64,000 nt of DNA from Clusia tigrina (Eukaryota > Arthropoda > Insecta > Diptera > Clusiidae): contig OV050033.1 in NCBI GenBank assembly GCA_920105625.2, positions 54,890,780-54,954,779 on the forward strand, given 5' to 3'. Made by a program: the position numbers and the translations under genes. Positions 21,322 through 33,574 of this stretch are shown piece after piece. The number at the start of each line of letters is the position of its first letter. Positions within the stretch are counted from its first letter, which is position 1. The notes under the pieces were generated by a model. That model was not told the origin of the DNA. It ran no database searches and saw nothing but the letters and a program-made list of their open reading frames with translations.

Positions 21322-22429
21322 CTCAATAGATTTTAAACACATTTTCATTATTTTATTGAATAAATTTATTAAATTGTCAGAATACATAATTTCATAATTG
21401 CATATTAATCAATGAATTTCTACATAATTATCAATTAATTTAATTACTTTTAATTTATAATTTTAATTGTAATTTATAATAATAATACTATGCGATTTCA
21501 ATTTAATGCCATTTAATCTTCAATTCGTAAATTTTCTTTCTCTTTTTCCAGTTTATTCGCTTCATTTTCTGCCTTCTTTCTGATACGTCTCTTTAAATAC
21601 AACTGAATTGATATACCAGGGTGTGTGAGATTGAGTGTGTGTGTGTGTGTGTGTATTCGTGTCTTTGGTGTGAAGGAAGTAAAACTATTCAGAGGCAAGA
21701 TATAAACACGTACATTTTTGAGACGGTGTAAAACGCTATTTTGACTAATTACGAAATTCAATTAAAATACTCTGATTTGCTGTTCATTTTTTCTTTAATT
21801 AATTTAATTTAAGTTTTTTGTAATTTGTTTTCTTTTTGTTGCTGTAAAATTTTTCGTTCTTGTGGGTGTGTAAAACTGCATCCGTTTCAAGGATAATTAT
21901 TCGCTTAACAAAATTACATTGCATTGTCACTACAAACGTGGCGTATGAGAGGAGGAGAAGTTAATCGTGGACATGGCAAAATAGACCAATCTGCAATAAT
22001 TTCTGTTTGGTTTTTGGTTCCACTAAAATTGAATTAAACTGCTTAACACGCTAAGATGGAGTTTTCTTAATAATTCGTACTATATAATTTATAATTTAAA
22101 TTGGTTGTTGTTGTTGTCACAACAAACATTTACTACAAACATACACAGAGACATAAACACTAATATAGAAGTACATGGTATAAATATTTGTATGCAATAT
22201 ATATGCCTTTTTTCTTCTTTTTTATTAATTCTATTAAAAGCAAAAAATAAATGAAAAGGAAATGAAGGAAGAAAAAAACAAAAATCAACGATTTTGTATA
22301 AATTTCAAGTGGAAGCTTCACGTCCATGTCAATGACCCAAAGAGTTTGTTTTTGCTTATGTAAAAATTAAGGACTGTCAATCATTTTTACTATTATAGAA
22401 GATTTGCAGGGATTATATACTCAAATACG
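21322..22429. other. No recognisable gene
   Basis: AT-rich sequence; a (GT)n microsatellite near 21636-21654. Open frames are short and repetitive. Confidence 0.5.
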
Positions 22430-22950
22430 CACTTTATTCCAAAACGCATTCAAAACTTACTATTCATGAAAACAACGGTGAAATTTGGCAAGTTTTCGTT
22501 TATACTTTATTCTAAACCTCAATCAAAATTTTCATAAGATTGTTCATAAGAACAACAGTGAAAATTGGCAAGTTTTTCTTTATACTTTGTTTTATATCTC
22601 ATTCAAAATGTTCTCAAGATTCTCTATTTATGAAAACAATAGTGAAAATTGGCAAGTTTTTATTTGCATATTGTTCTAACCCTCAATCAAAATTTTCATG
22701 ATAATTGACAAGGTTTCATTTGTATATTTTATTAAATCTCATTCTAAATTTTCTTGAAAACAGCTGTTAAAATTGGCAAACTTTCGTTTATACTTTGTTA
22801 TAAACTTCAATCAAAATTTTCATAAAACTATCTGTTCATGAAAACAACTGTGAAAATTGTCAAGTTTCCTTTTATACTTTATTTTAAATCTCATTCAAAA
22901 TGTTCATGCAAACCATAGTGAAAATTGGCAAGTATTCATTTGGAAGATGC
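22430..22950. repeat. Tandem repeat, about 75-85 bp units, about six copies
   Basis: Unit contains 'tgaaaacaacagtgaaaatt', 'ggcaagttttcgtttatact', 'aaatctcattcaaaatttt'. Copies differ by substitutions and small indels. The short frames within are by-products. Confidence 0.8.
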
Positions 22951-23845
22951 AAAACTGCATAGAAACTGAAGAGTATTCTTTTTCCTGGCTAATGGCACTC
23001 ATAAAACACTCATTCAAAATAGTGTATAGAAATTTTACTTTATTTATTTTTTATTGAATTTTAAAATCGGATTTAAAAATGGAAACACCTCTTTTTGAAT
23101 GTCATTAAAATGGTCATGAAAACTTCTCACTGTTAAAAATGCAACTCACTAAGGAGAGTTGCAAAATTGTTTAAAATATATAATAAAAAATATTAAAAAT
23201 ATAGTTCACAAATTATAAAAATGCCAAACGAAATTTTAATTTTATTTTATTAAATTTCTTTTGTGTTTCAATTTCAATGTTTATTTCACTTCATCAATTT
23301 TTGTGAAGCTTGCACAACCATTCTTAACAATGGAGAGACAATGTGATGGAAAAAAATTGTGTATATAGTAAATTTATACTTTTAAAATGGAATTGTTTTA
23401 ATGTGGCTGAAAGGAAAAAAAACCCAAATTTCTATCAAATTTATACACGAAAATTAATAAGTAATAAATTATTTTCTTGGTGATCTTGAATTGCAGCGTC
23501 GAACAAGTGAAGGGAAAAATGTCTTCCTCAAAAGCGTATGAGAGAAATTGCCTTCCTATTGCCTTGCCTATTTGCAGATGAAACCCGATTTCTTAGAGCA
23601 GCAATTCGAAGCCGTTGGTTGAACTCTTTCCAGTATAATAACAACAAATAACTAACTAAACTACAATCCTAGAATTGTAAGCTTCTCAGTTTCTAACTTT
23701 TACCCAGAACTTCACATAAAATCTCCTAAACAAAAAGTATTATTTCATTGCCCTTTCTCACGCAGATGTTCCCTCTAGCATGCAGTTAATGGATTCTTAG
23801 AAAATGTTCGTAAAGTTAAGGATCACACCATGGGGCTCTGTGACC
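22951..23845. other. No recognisable gene
   Basis: AT-rich sequence between repeat blocks; nothing identified. Confidence 0.5.
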
Positions 23846-24172
23846 TCACCCTCTGCAACTCAACCTCTACAAGCCAGCATCTTAGTCTGTCCATTTCAAA
23901 CTCTGCAACTCAACCTTCCCGATTCAACCTCCAGAACTCAAAGTTTCCAATTCAACGTCCCCAACTCAACCTCACCAAATCAACCTCTCAAACTCAACCC
24001 CTCCAACGCAACCGCTCCAACTTAACATCACCAAATGAACCGCACAAACTCAACCTCTCCAACTCAACTTCTCCAACTCAACCTCTTCAACTCAACCTCT
24101 CCAACTCAACCTCTCCAACTTAACCTATACAACTCAGTCTCTCCAAGTCAATCTCTCCAAGTCAACCTCTCC
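23846..24172. repeat. CAACTCAACCTCTC minisatellite, block 1
   Basis: Degenerate 12-14 bp repeat 'caactcaacctctc' on the plus strand. The Ser/Thr/Asn/Pro-rich open frames across it follow from the repeat unit and are not considered genes. Confidence 0.9.
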
Positions 24173-24282
24173 AACTGCTGCGATGGAGGTGGTTTTAGTG
24201 GGTAAGAATCCCACACTACTGGTGCCGTAATGTTACCAGTGTCTTTTGAAGATTTCCACCTCCGTTCCAATTATGAAAAAAA

Positions 24283-24720
24283 AACCTCTCCATCTCAACC
24301 TCACCAAATCAACCTTTTCAACTCAATTTCTCCAAATCAACCACCTATACCCAACTTCTTCAAACCCAACCTCTCCAACTGAACCTCACCAACTCAACCT
24401 CTCCAATTTAACCTCAGCAAATCAACCTCTTCTACTCAACCGCTCCAACTCTGCTTCTTCAACTCAAATTAAATTCTTCAACTCATTCTCTTCAACGCCC
24501 ATTCAACCTTTTTAACTCTACATCTTCAACTGAACATGCCCAACTCAGCCTCTCCTACTTTACCTCTCCAACCCAATCCCTCCAACTCAACCTCTAGAAC
24601 TCAATCTCTCCAACTTCACCTCTCCAATTCAACCTAACCCACTCCACCTCTCCAACTTCACCTTTCCAACCCAACCTCTCCAACACCAAACTCAGCTTCT
24701 ATAACTCAATCTCTCCAACC
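24283..24720. repeat. CAACTCAACCTCTC minisatellite, block 2
   Basis: Same unit as block 1, separated from it by about 110 bp of unrelated sequence (24173-24282), which may be an insertion into one original array. Confidence 0.9.
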
Positions 24721-25815
24721 CGATCTTCTACTAACCGCACTCCAAGTTGGTTGGTGGATATCTTCTTTCAACTGAGCACGCTATCTGAGATGGGGTCTCT
24801 CTTTGTCATCCTTTTAGGTTAGAGTAAAAGGTCCTTTGAGAAAGAAAGTTGAGTTCAGGATCACCGTACTGTTCATACAACTCATTGTTACATCGCCTCT
24901 TCCAGACTCTGCCAATACACAAGTCACAAAATAGTTCCCGCAATATTTTTTTGACCCAAGATGATTTCGTCTGCTAGTCTAGTTGTGTAGGTATGCATGA
25001 GTCTTCTTTGAACGTAACTAGCAATTCTATTTTCCTTCTTCTTCTTAACAACTTACTATCCCTACATGGTACCCTCTTTTACTTATCTCTCCTTCATTTA
25101 TGGGCACATAAAAAGTTGTTATTTCTAACAGATTTTCTGCGTTTGATGTTTTGATTTTCTATCTTCCTTGCAAAGTCAAACTTAATATGCCTCCATAAAG
25201 AACAATTTTGTCACCATATATCAAACTTTTCCCATACTTTTCTCTCCACATTAGCTCCAATAACCATGTTATCCTTTCTCTTCGCATTTGCTTCAATAAC
25301 TATGTTATCCTTTCTGTCTTTTTTCTATCTCTCCTTTAGGTTCATAAAAAATATTGTTATGTCTCATCCCAGGTCTTCGCCTTGGCTCCACAGGGATTGC
25401 AGGGATTTTTTACAGTATTCTTCCTTTCTATCTATATTTGCTGTATATGCCTGTTGTGTGATAATCTTATTTCAAAGTATAAATCCGTCCCTCTCGAAGT
25501 TTTTGCCGTCATTTTCTTCCAGAAACTTTTGTTTTTTATTTCTTCTCTTGCTTTCTATATTTTCGTTTGTAGTTATAATGTTTCCAGTTTTCAATGCCGA
25601 AGATTTTCTCTTTCCGCCCATTCTCACTCTGCATTTATACTAAAAGATGTTTGTTGGTAGTCTTTTATTCGCAGAAGATCTTGATTTACCCTTCCCCGAA
25701 AAGTTTAATAAAATTAATCTAAGGAAATTATTTTGGATTTTCTCTCTTTGCTTTGCGACTTCATTATATATAGTTCATCTATAATACTCTCATTGGTACA
25801 GAAGATATCTCATAC
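24721..25815. other. No recognisable gene
   Basis: Pyrimidine-rich sequence between two CAACTC arrays. Two short near-duplicates ('taaccatgttatcctttct' and 'taactatgttatcctttct') lie around 25260-25320. No gene. Confidence 0.5.
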
Positions 25816-26310
25816 AAGTCTGAAACTCAAACAGTCCAACTCATGCTCTCCAACTCAAGCAATCCAACTGGAAAAAAACCTCTACAGCTGACCCCCTCCA
25901 ACTCACACAGTCTAACTGAACCTCTCCAAATCAAATTTCACCAGCTCATCCCCTCCAACTCAAACTCTCCAATTTCTCCAAATGACCCTCTCCAACTCAC
26001 TTCCTCAAACTCTCCAATTGAACCTCTCCAACTTAACCTCTCCCACTCAAACTACCCAACCCAAACTCCGCAACTTAACTTCTCCAACTGAACCTTTACA
26101 ACTGACCCTCTCCAACTGACCCTCTCCAACTCAACTTCTCCAACTCACCCCCTCCAACTCAAACTCTCCAACTTAACTTCCACAACTGAACCTCTCAAAC
26201 TTAACTCCTCCAACTCGCCCCGTCCAACTCAAATTCTCCAGCTGAGCCTCTCCAACTCAACCTCCCCTACTCAAACTCTCCAACTCAACCTCTTCAAGTC
26301 AACCTCCCTA
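25816..26310. repeat. CAACTCAACCTCTC minisatellite, block 3
   Basis: Third block of the same 12-14 bp unit, with variants such as 'caactgaccctctc'. Confidence 0.9.
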
Positions 26311-26379
26311 TACCTATTAAATTTCAGTTCCAAGTTTTCTCCACACCTGCCTTTTTCCCCTACAAGTATTTCACGCTTT

Positions 26380-27286
26380 CTCTAGCTTCCGGAGTTGCTG
26401 CAAGAAACTTTCCATCTTTTTTTCAGGTTTTTGGGATTTTCTGTCTTGCTTTCTGTGTTATTTCGAATTCTCTCTCTGGCATTCTATAGTTTTAGATTAT
26501 CTCTCTTGCATTCCCTGTTCTTTTCGATTTTTCTCTCGCTCTGGCCTCTCGTGTTTTCGATTTCTCTCTTTCTCTCTTGCTTTCCATGGTTTTTCGATGT
26601 CTCTCTCTCTCTATGTCTCTCTAGCTTTCCATGTTTTTTCGATGTCTCTCTCTCTCTATGTCTCTCATGCTGTCCAAAATTATTTTTAATTTCTCTCTCT
26701 CTCTTACTTACCATATTTTACCGTTTTTTCTCTACGGCTTTTCGTTGTTTTTCTGTTTCTCTCTCTCTTGGTTTCCATGTTGTTTTGGGTTTCTCTCTCT
26801 TCCTTTTCATGTTTTTTTCGATTTCTTTCTTTCTCGCTTCGCATGTTTTTCTCCTCTCTCTCTCTCTCTCTCTCACACTCTCTCACTCACTCTCTCTCAC
26901 TCTCTCTCTCTCTCTCTCTCTCTTTCTTACTTGCATTTTTTTTGGTTTCTCTATCTTAACTTTCTATGTTTTTTGCGGGTTCTCTCCTTTGCTTTCCATG
27001 TTTCTCTCTTTTGCTTTCCGGTGTTGTTTTTCGGTTTCTCTCTTTTGCTTCTCATGTTCTTTTCGGTTTCCCTCCTCTCTTACCATGTTTTTCTATTTTT
27101 TAGATTCTCTCTCTTGCTTTCCATGTTCTTCGGTTTCCCTGTCTTGCTTTCTATATTTCTAAATTATCTCTCTTGCTTTCCATCCTTTTTTCGGGTTCTC
27201 CCTTTGCTTCTAATTTTTTTCAGTTTATCTCTATTGCTTTCCATATTTTCTGTTTTTAACTCTGTTGCTTTCCATGTTTTTTCGAT

Positions 27287-27322
<36 letters not shown>

Positions 27323-28290
27323 CTCTCTCTCTTACTTTCCATATTTTATATTTTTTTCTCTCTTGCTCTTCGTTGTTTTTTTCTGTTTCTCTCTCTCTCT
27401 CTCTCTCTTGGTTTCCATGTTGTTTTGGGTTGCTCCCTCTTCCTTTTCATGTTTTTTTCGATTTCTTTCTTTCTTGCTTCGCATGTTTTTCGATGTCTCT
27501 CTCTTGCTTCACATGTTTTTTTCCTCTATCTCTCTCTCTCTCTTTCTTACTTGCATTTTTTTCGGTTTCTCTATCTTACTTTCTATGTTTTTAAATTCTC
27601 TCTCTTGCTTTTAATGTTTTTTGCGGGTCACACCTTTGCTTTCCATGTTTCTCTCTTCTGCTTTCCATGGTTGTTTTTCGGCTTCTTTCTTTTGCTTCTC
27701 ATATTCTTTTCGGCTCCCCTCCTTTCCCATGTTTTTTCGGTTTCTCTATTTTTTAGATTATCTCTCTTTCTTTCCATGTTTCTTGGGTTTCTCTCTCTTC
27801 TTTCTCATATTTTTTTCGATTTCTTTCTTTATTCGCATGTTTTTATGTTCATTTCTTTCTCTCTCTCTCTCTCACTTATATTCTATGTTTTTTCGGTTTC
27901 TCTATCTTGCTTTTTATGTCTACTTTAGGTTTCTATCTCTTGCTTTCCATGTAAGTAAGTAAGGTTTATCTCTCTTGCTTTCCATGTTTTTCGGTTTCTC
28001 TGTCTCTCTCTCCCTCTTGCTTTCCGTGTTTATTTCGGTTTCTTTCTCTCTCTCTCTCTCTCTCTTAGTTTCCATGTTTGTTTCGATTTCCCTCTCTTGC
28101 TTACCATTTTTTTCGCTTCCTCTCTCTTCCTCTGTTTCTGCTTTCTCCCTATACCCCCCGTTCTCTCTATTGCTTTTTCCCTATATCCTTTTCTCTCTGT
28201 ATCTTGCCTTCTCCTTATACCTTTCTCTCTCTCTCTCTCTCTCTCTATCTTGTCGTCTGCCCATACCCTTCTCTCTACTTGATGAATCTG
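26380..28290. repeat. Pyrimidine-rich minisatellite with CT microsatellites
   Basis: About 1.9 kb of a degenerate 25-40 bp unit built from 'tctctctcttgctttccatg' and 'ttttttcggtt', expanded by (CT)n runs near 26858-26924, 27290-27330 and 28040-28065. Long Phe/Leu/Ser frames on the plus strand and Arg/Glu frames on the minus strand exist in several overlapping phases, which shows that they come from base composition and do not mark a coding gene. Confidence 0.9.
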
Positions 28291-29699
28291 TCGTTGCTCC
28301 CTTCACTTGAACGCTCGTCCGCAATTCCGTCATTCGTCATCGTAGTTCCTCGTTTTCTTTTCAACATTTCTTTTTATGGTTTATTATTTAAATATGTTTT
28401 TAATTTAAAAAACTTTCTTTGTCGTTTCAGTGTAAAAGTATAAAAGTGAACATTTAATAAACATTTTTTTCTTTTACATTTATTTTTATCCTTTTTTCGT
28501 TTTTCGTTTAATAAAAAATGTGAGTGTTTATTTTAAGATATGCGCTTTTTCTATGTTAACGTTGCATGGTTTGCTTAATTCTTTTTCTTGGGTTTTCTTC
28601 TTCTTGTTGTTGTTGTTGTTTTTCTCTTTAATTAATATCATATATAATATATTTGTTTTTTTTTCATTTTATACCAAATCTCTGCTTTTTAAGTACGTAT
28701 TTTAGCATTTTTTCCTTTTATTATTTTTTTATTGTTTTCATTGTTAGTTTTATTTTTATAATTTCATTTTTTTTTTTGTATATTATTGTGCGGTGTTTTG
28801 TCATTTAATTTTAAAATATAAGTATATATATTTTTTTGCTTTTGTTTTTGTTATAAAAATGTTTAAAAATTTAAAAATGTTTAAATATCGATTGCTTCGT
28901 TTTGCGTTTAACTTAAATAACTTATGTTAATAATTATTATTATCCTTTTTGTTTTTGCTTTTGCTTTTGCTTTTGTTTTTGCTTTTGTTTTCTATATAAA
29001 CTTACTTTTTGGTGTTCTGCATCAATCTTTCGTTCAGATTTTCCGTTATTGCTTATGTTTATTTGTATATTTTTGTGTATGTTTCATTTTATAATTTCTT
29101 TTTTAATTCTTTTCTCTTCTGTTTTTTTTTTTTTTTGTTTGTTTTTTTTTGTTTTTGTTTAATTTTTTTGTAACTAATTTATGAATTATTAAATGCTAAG
29201 AAAATGAAATGAGCGTGAAGGAGTTAGGAGAGTGGAAAATAAATCGTTCAATTAATTAAGTTTAACTTTAATATAATATTTGCATATGCGTAAACATCAA
29301 TATTTTCTGAGCACATTGTTTGAATGTATGTTGAGTGAGTAATTTAAGTTAATTTAATTAATAAAGCAGTAAATATTCTTTTGTTTTTTTCATATACAAT
29401 AGTTTAATAATAATTTGGGTTCTTCGATTTTATTTTTATTTTTAATTATATGTATATACGTATACCTTAAATGTTTTCTCTAATTAATTACTTTGTTTTC
29501 AATAACATTAAAATTTTCAATACACAACATCGATATAGTTTTTTTATGGATATATATAAAGTAGGTTCTTTTAAGTGTAGATAGTAATACTTTAAGATTT
29601 TTTTTTTTGCTTATTTTCATAATATAATTTCTAGCAATTCATATTATTAAATGAAACAACAAATGTAAGGAAACATAAAAATTATGTTTCAATTTCATA
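28291..29699. other. T-rich non-coding sequence
   Basis: Very T-rich plus strand with a (TTTTGC)n run at about 28950-28990 and a (GTT)n run near 28605-28620. No gene seen. It could include 3' regulatory sequence of a distant gene, but nothing shows this. Confidence 0.5.
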
Positions 29700-30440
29700 C
29701 CGTTCAAATTGGTGAATCAATGTTGTAAAGTGGAAAATGTCCTCCGTGAAGTATCAAAGGCTATCAAGAACACCTGGGCTAAAGGAAGCTATGTTAGCAG
29801 AAATAGCAAAAAATGCTTTCTTAGACTGCTAAGAAACATCAAGAACCATCAAGAACACCTGGGCTAAAGGAAGCTATGTTATAAAACACAAAATACTCTC
29901 CTTAAACTATTAAGAATCATCAAGAACTATCGAGAACACCAGGGCTGAAAGAACGGATAGAGTGAAGTAGAAAATACTCTCCAAGCACTATTAAGAACCC
30001 TCAACAACTATCAAGACCACCAGAGCTAAATAAGAGGCAATATAAAATAAAACATAAACTCCTTACTAAAAAAAATGCACTCCTTAAGAACCATCAGGAA
30101 CTATCCAGAACACCATGGCTAAAGAAAATACTCTCCTTAGAGTATTAAGAATCATCAAGGACTATCAAGAACTATCAAGAACATCAAGACTTAAAGAACG
30201 AGATAGTGTAAAGCAGAAAATATTCTCCATGCAGTATTAAGAATCATCAACAACTATCCAGGACACCTGGGCTAAAGAAAGCTATGTTATAAAGCAGAAA
30301 ATACTCTCCTTAGAGTATTAAGAACCAAGAACCAATCAAGAACACCAGAGCTAAAACAAGACACAATATAAATTAGATAATACTTTCCTTACAGCATTGA
30401 GAACCATCAACAACTCCAGGGCTGAAAGAGGAAATATTTA
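29700..30440. repeat. Degenerate tandem repeat, about 80-90 bp units
   Basis: Around eight copies of a unit with 'aaaatactctccttagagta', 'ttaagaaccatcaagaacta', 'aagaacacctgggctaaag', 'aagctatgttataaagcag'. Copies are diverged and partly incomplete. Confidence 0.8.
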
Positions 30441-30454
30441 AAAGTAGAAGTATG

Positions 30455-30725
30455 ATTGTATGTAGTAGGATTGCCTCGGTGCGAATGTTATTAAAGCCCT
30501 CTTCCATATCCCGAAAAATGGCCATCGTATATTGTTTATTTTCCAATAATCCTCCTGCTATTAATACCACCCCATGAAGAGACGTTTCGGTTGGCTTCCC
30601 TTTGATATAGGCATTCTGTGCAGTGGATCGTTTAAAGTTTCCCAGTTAATTCCTTAGACACACGTCTAAAACCCTTTCAATCTTTTTCAGTGTGAGGGAT
30701 GTTTGGCTGATCGACCTAAACTCGG
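30455..30725 (-). pseudogene. Non-LTR reverse transcriptase fragment
   Basis: Minus-strand translation gives SISQTSLTLKKIERVLD (RT block with PISLxSxLLKxxER), a stop, then AQNAYIKGKPTETSLHGVV and YTMAIFRDMEEGFNNI (family: FLDIEGAFNNV, so the catalytic Asp region is altered). A short RT piece related to the element at 11917-14330. Confidence 0.75.
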
Positions 30726-30859
30726 TCACTCGGCTGTGAATTTAACTGTTAAATTAAAAGCCATTCAGGGCTGGTTCGTACGGGCCGCAGGCGGCGTCGA
30801 TATTATGACATTTCGCATTCAGTGAAGAATATAATGAAAACAATCCTACTTTGTGGAGA

Positions 30860-31215
30860 AGGATCTAAGCTGCTTGGAAGTGTGGAAGTGGTGTATTTTC
30901 AAAAGAACTAGTGTCATTCAGCGTTCCCGACCATTTCAGTGTGTTCCAGGCAGATATCGAGACTATGCAGGAAGCCTTGCCCTGATCCAAGAAAAAGATA
31001 AGACAGATAAGGCATATCTGCCTACTGTCGGAAACAGCGGCCTTATGCACCCTGTATGCGACTTTAATTTCATCGAATGACGTCTACAGCTGCCGAAACT
31101 TATAGTCACGTTAGCTGAGCAGACTAGGCTGCATCGGTGCTGCTCTCCTGGTCACAGGGATATTCCAGGGAAATGCAAAGCGGATGAAATTGACCGAGAG
31201 GTAGCTACGTAGTAA
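30860..31215 (+). pseudogene. Non-LTR RNase H fragment
   Basis: The plus strand includes the phase LPDHFSVFQADIETMQEAL (family: DHCSVFQAEVMAI) near 30920-30980. After frame changes it has SPGHRDIPGKCKADEIDREV near 31145-31205, the His-containing RNase H motif and final Asp. It lies opposite in orientation to the RT fragment at 30455-30725, so the two do not derive from one simple insertion. Confidence 0.65.
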
Positions 31216-31239
31216 GAATTTTCAAGAACTATCAAGAAA

Positions 31240-31800
31240 TCTTTGGATAAGAGTGGTTAAAAGTTGACAGAAATCTGTGATTTGAAGTAAAGGAGACGAG
31301 ATTATTTATAAAGAAGGTGGTATAGCCAAAAGGAGCCAACTAGACATGTAGAGACTAAAATCCTAGAGACAACATAGACAAACTACCAGTGGAAGAGACA
31401 AATTTGCCTAACTCAGATATGGAAGTACGAGGAAAGTAAAGATTACTTTGAGTACCGATTCTCAAATACTATAATAAAAATTATGAGAAAGGATCGTAGC
31501 TCCCTTCACAAATAACAAACTATCTTAGAGATAAATCATACTAAAGAGATTACATGGATCAAACTAGCACAAGATGTGGCTTTGCATAATCCATCTATGG
31601 AAGCTTCAAAAAAGTCAGCATCACTTTGATTACAGCCCCCAATAGAATAATAAAGATTATGAAAAAGGAAAGTAGCTTCCTTGTGAAATAACAAAAGTAT
31701 CCGAGAGTTAACATGAAGCTTACTTCTGGAGATGATTGGATGATGATGGAAGCTGACACAACCTATAACTACATTCAAGACGGGAGATATGAGTAACGAA
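31240..31800. repeat. Diverged direct repeats, about 190 bp
   Basis: Segments around 31450-31530 and 31640-31700 share 'aataataaagattatgaaaa', 'agtagcttcctt' and 'gaaataacaaa'. Copies are diverged; boundaries are unclear. Confidence 0.5.
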
Positions 31801-32246
31801 GGTACTGAAAAGTCGAATCATTTGTCAACTTTTGTTCTTCTGTGATGGTTCCAGAAACTAAACCCATCAGTTGGAGTTTTCGGGAATACTTTCTTCAACA
31901 GTTCTTCAGTACTGCGAAGTTTATTGAATAATTACATTGTTATCTTCGGAAGTAGGTGTAGAACCATTAAGGAGATTTTACCCTAAGAAATTTCGACCCT
32001 ATTTTCTTCAAAATTTTGAAATCCAAGAAAATTTTCATCAATAATCCATAATATTCCATATTATTATATCAGGATTCTGCTCCGTCCGATTTTTATCAAT
32101 AATCCATAATATTCCATATTATTATATCATTATTCGATTTCATCATCATCAAAGAGCGCTTTACTAGGATGTACACAAAGAAGACTATCCAGAAACGGGT
32201 TGTTCGAAAGCATTTCAACCGCACTTGCCCAATTATTATCAGACTT
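31801..32246. other. No recognisable gene
   Basis: Contains a short direct duplication ('atcaataatccataatattc' and following) at about 32036 and 32093. Nothing else. Confidence 0.5.
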
Positions 32247-32391
32247 AGCCTGCCACCATAGTCGAGTGGTAAGGATGCTAATCTCGTAATGGTGTCTGAA
32301 AATGTGGACGCGAGTACGAGTTGAAATCTCTAATGGGTTAATACAGAATCTCCTAACCATGGTGATAAATAATTATAATGAATATAATGAT
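32247..32391 (+). mobile_element. tRNA-derived SINE, copy B
   Basis: The A-box-like segment (TAGTCGAGTGGTAAGGATGC, 32259-32278) and the B-box-like GAGTTGAAATC (about 32318-32328) sit at tRNA-like spacing. They are followed by 'accatggtgataaataatta' and an AT-rich tail. The tail resembles that of copies A and C, but the body is shorter, so it may be a separate subfamily. Confidence 0.6.
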
Positions 32392-32782
32392 GGTTTTATT
32401 ATGTTCTTTAGGTAGGTTCTCTAGGTAAGTCCATGCCACTCTTCTGGTGTCATCTAAAGCACGAATTAGCTTTTATCTCAGAGTGTTTTCGCCATCATAT
32501 CGTTATTAATTCTTGCCATCTTCAGAGGCCGTGATTCTGATGTTTATATAGCATCAAAACTTTAAAGGGTCCAATGTACTCTGACAATACCGTCTTCAAC
32601 ATTCAATCTAAAACGCTTTCACTTTTTTATGTCAAGAGTTCAATTATCATTGCTTACAGGAGCAAAATATAGATGGGTTTTCATCCCAAAGGTAGTTTTT
32701 AATGCTCTTCATAGTTCAAAGGTTGAGAGACTACAGCATTGAAAAATTGTATATATATATTTTCGATGCGTTTAATATACTT

Positions 32783-32880
32783 AAGTTAGGGTAGGTTAGG
32801 GTGGCAGCTAAAGGAAGCTCACCTATGCTCACGATACCACAAAGACGTGGATCCCTTAAACTGAAACCTCACCGGGGGCT
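32783..32880 (-). mobile_element. Non-LTR 3'-end fragment with CCTAACC tail
   Basis: The plus strand reads 'ttagggtaggttagggtggc', then 'aaaggaagctcacctatgct', 'ataccac', 'atcccttaaactgaaac'. Reverse complement gives the common 3' terminus of the window's non-LTR relics, ending in a CCTAACC-type repeat. It aligns well with 48010-48090 in opposite orientation. Confidence 0.7.
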
Positions 32881-33574
32881 GAAAGATGCATTAATAGAGG
32901 TAGATTCTGTGACTGCTGAAAATATCTAATTGATTGCCATAGCTCCTAAAAGTAGTCCTTTTAAAACCAATTTGAGTGAGAGTTTTGAATGATTGATTGA
33001 GTAATTAAATGAATCGCATCTTAGCACTCGTGAACTCTGTGAAAAACTCGTTATATATACATATATATTTTTCAATGATTTATATTTTTCATCGATTTTG
33101 TTTTGAATTACTCAAATAATTTTAGGTGCAGACGAGTGTCAAAACCCTGTTTGTCTGGCATATCAGTACTAAGAGATATCACAACCAAAGAGCTATACCG
33201 CAATTGTTGAAAGAGAATTTTATATTTGCTGAATCATTCTGCTTTCGATCAGCGTTGCTCTGGCAGGGCCTCAAAGACATTTCCGTTATAATCAGCACAA
33301 ATATTTGAAGTAACCAAGTCTATCAGTGTCCTTGTGGACCGGGCACCTACACTACTACCATGTACTTGCATGACAACTTAACCAACATATTCAGATCCTT
33401 TCTAAAGGAAGCCCACCGAATAGAAATTGAGGGTAATAGTTTTATTTCCCTTTCGTGATTGCGAACTATGGTTCTAGAGCAGATAATCTGCTGGGTGACT
33501 AAGGTCCTACAATTTCCCCAGTGTCCTCTGCAGGTCCATTATTTTTATGCTTCTAGTTTTTCTGTTTCTATCCC
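32881..33574. other. No recognisable gene
   Basis: Mixed AT-rich sequence; short frames without motifs. Confidence 0.5.

Noticed and set aside
23804..24515. Ser/Thr/Asn/Pro-rich frames resembling mucin-like or low-complexity proteins
   Set aside because: Follow directly from the CAACTCAACCTCTC repeat; several phases open.
26395..27962. Long Phe/Leu/Ser plus-strand frames of 200-327 codons that look like membrane proteins
   Set aside because: They lie in a CT-rich minisatellite and are open in several overlapping phases at once, so they reflect composition.
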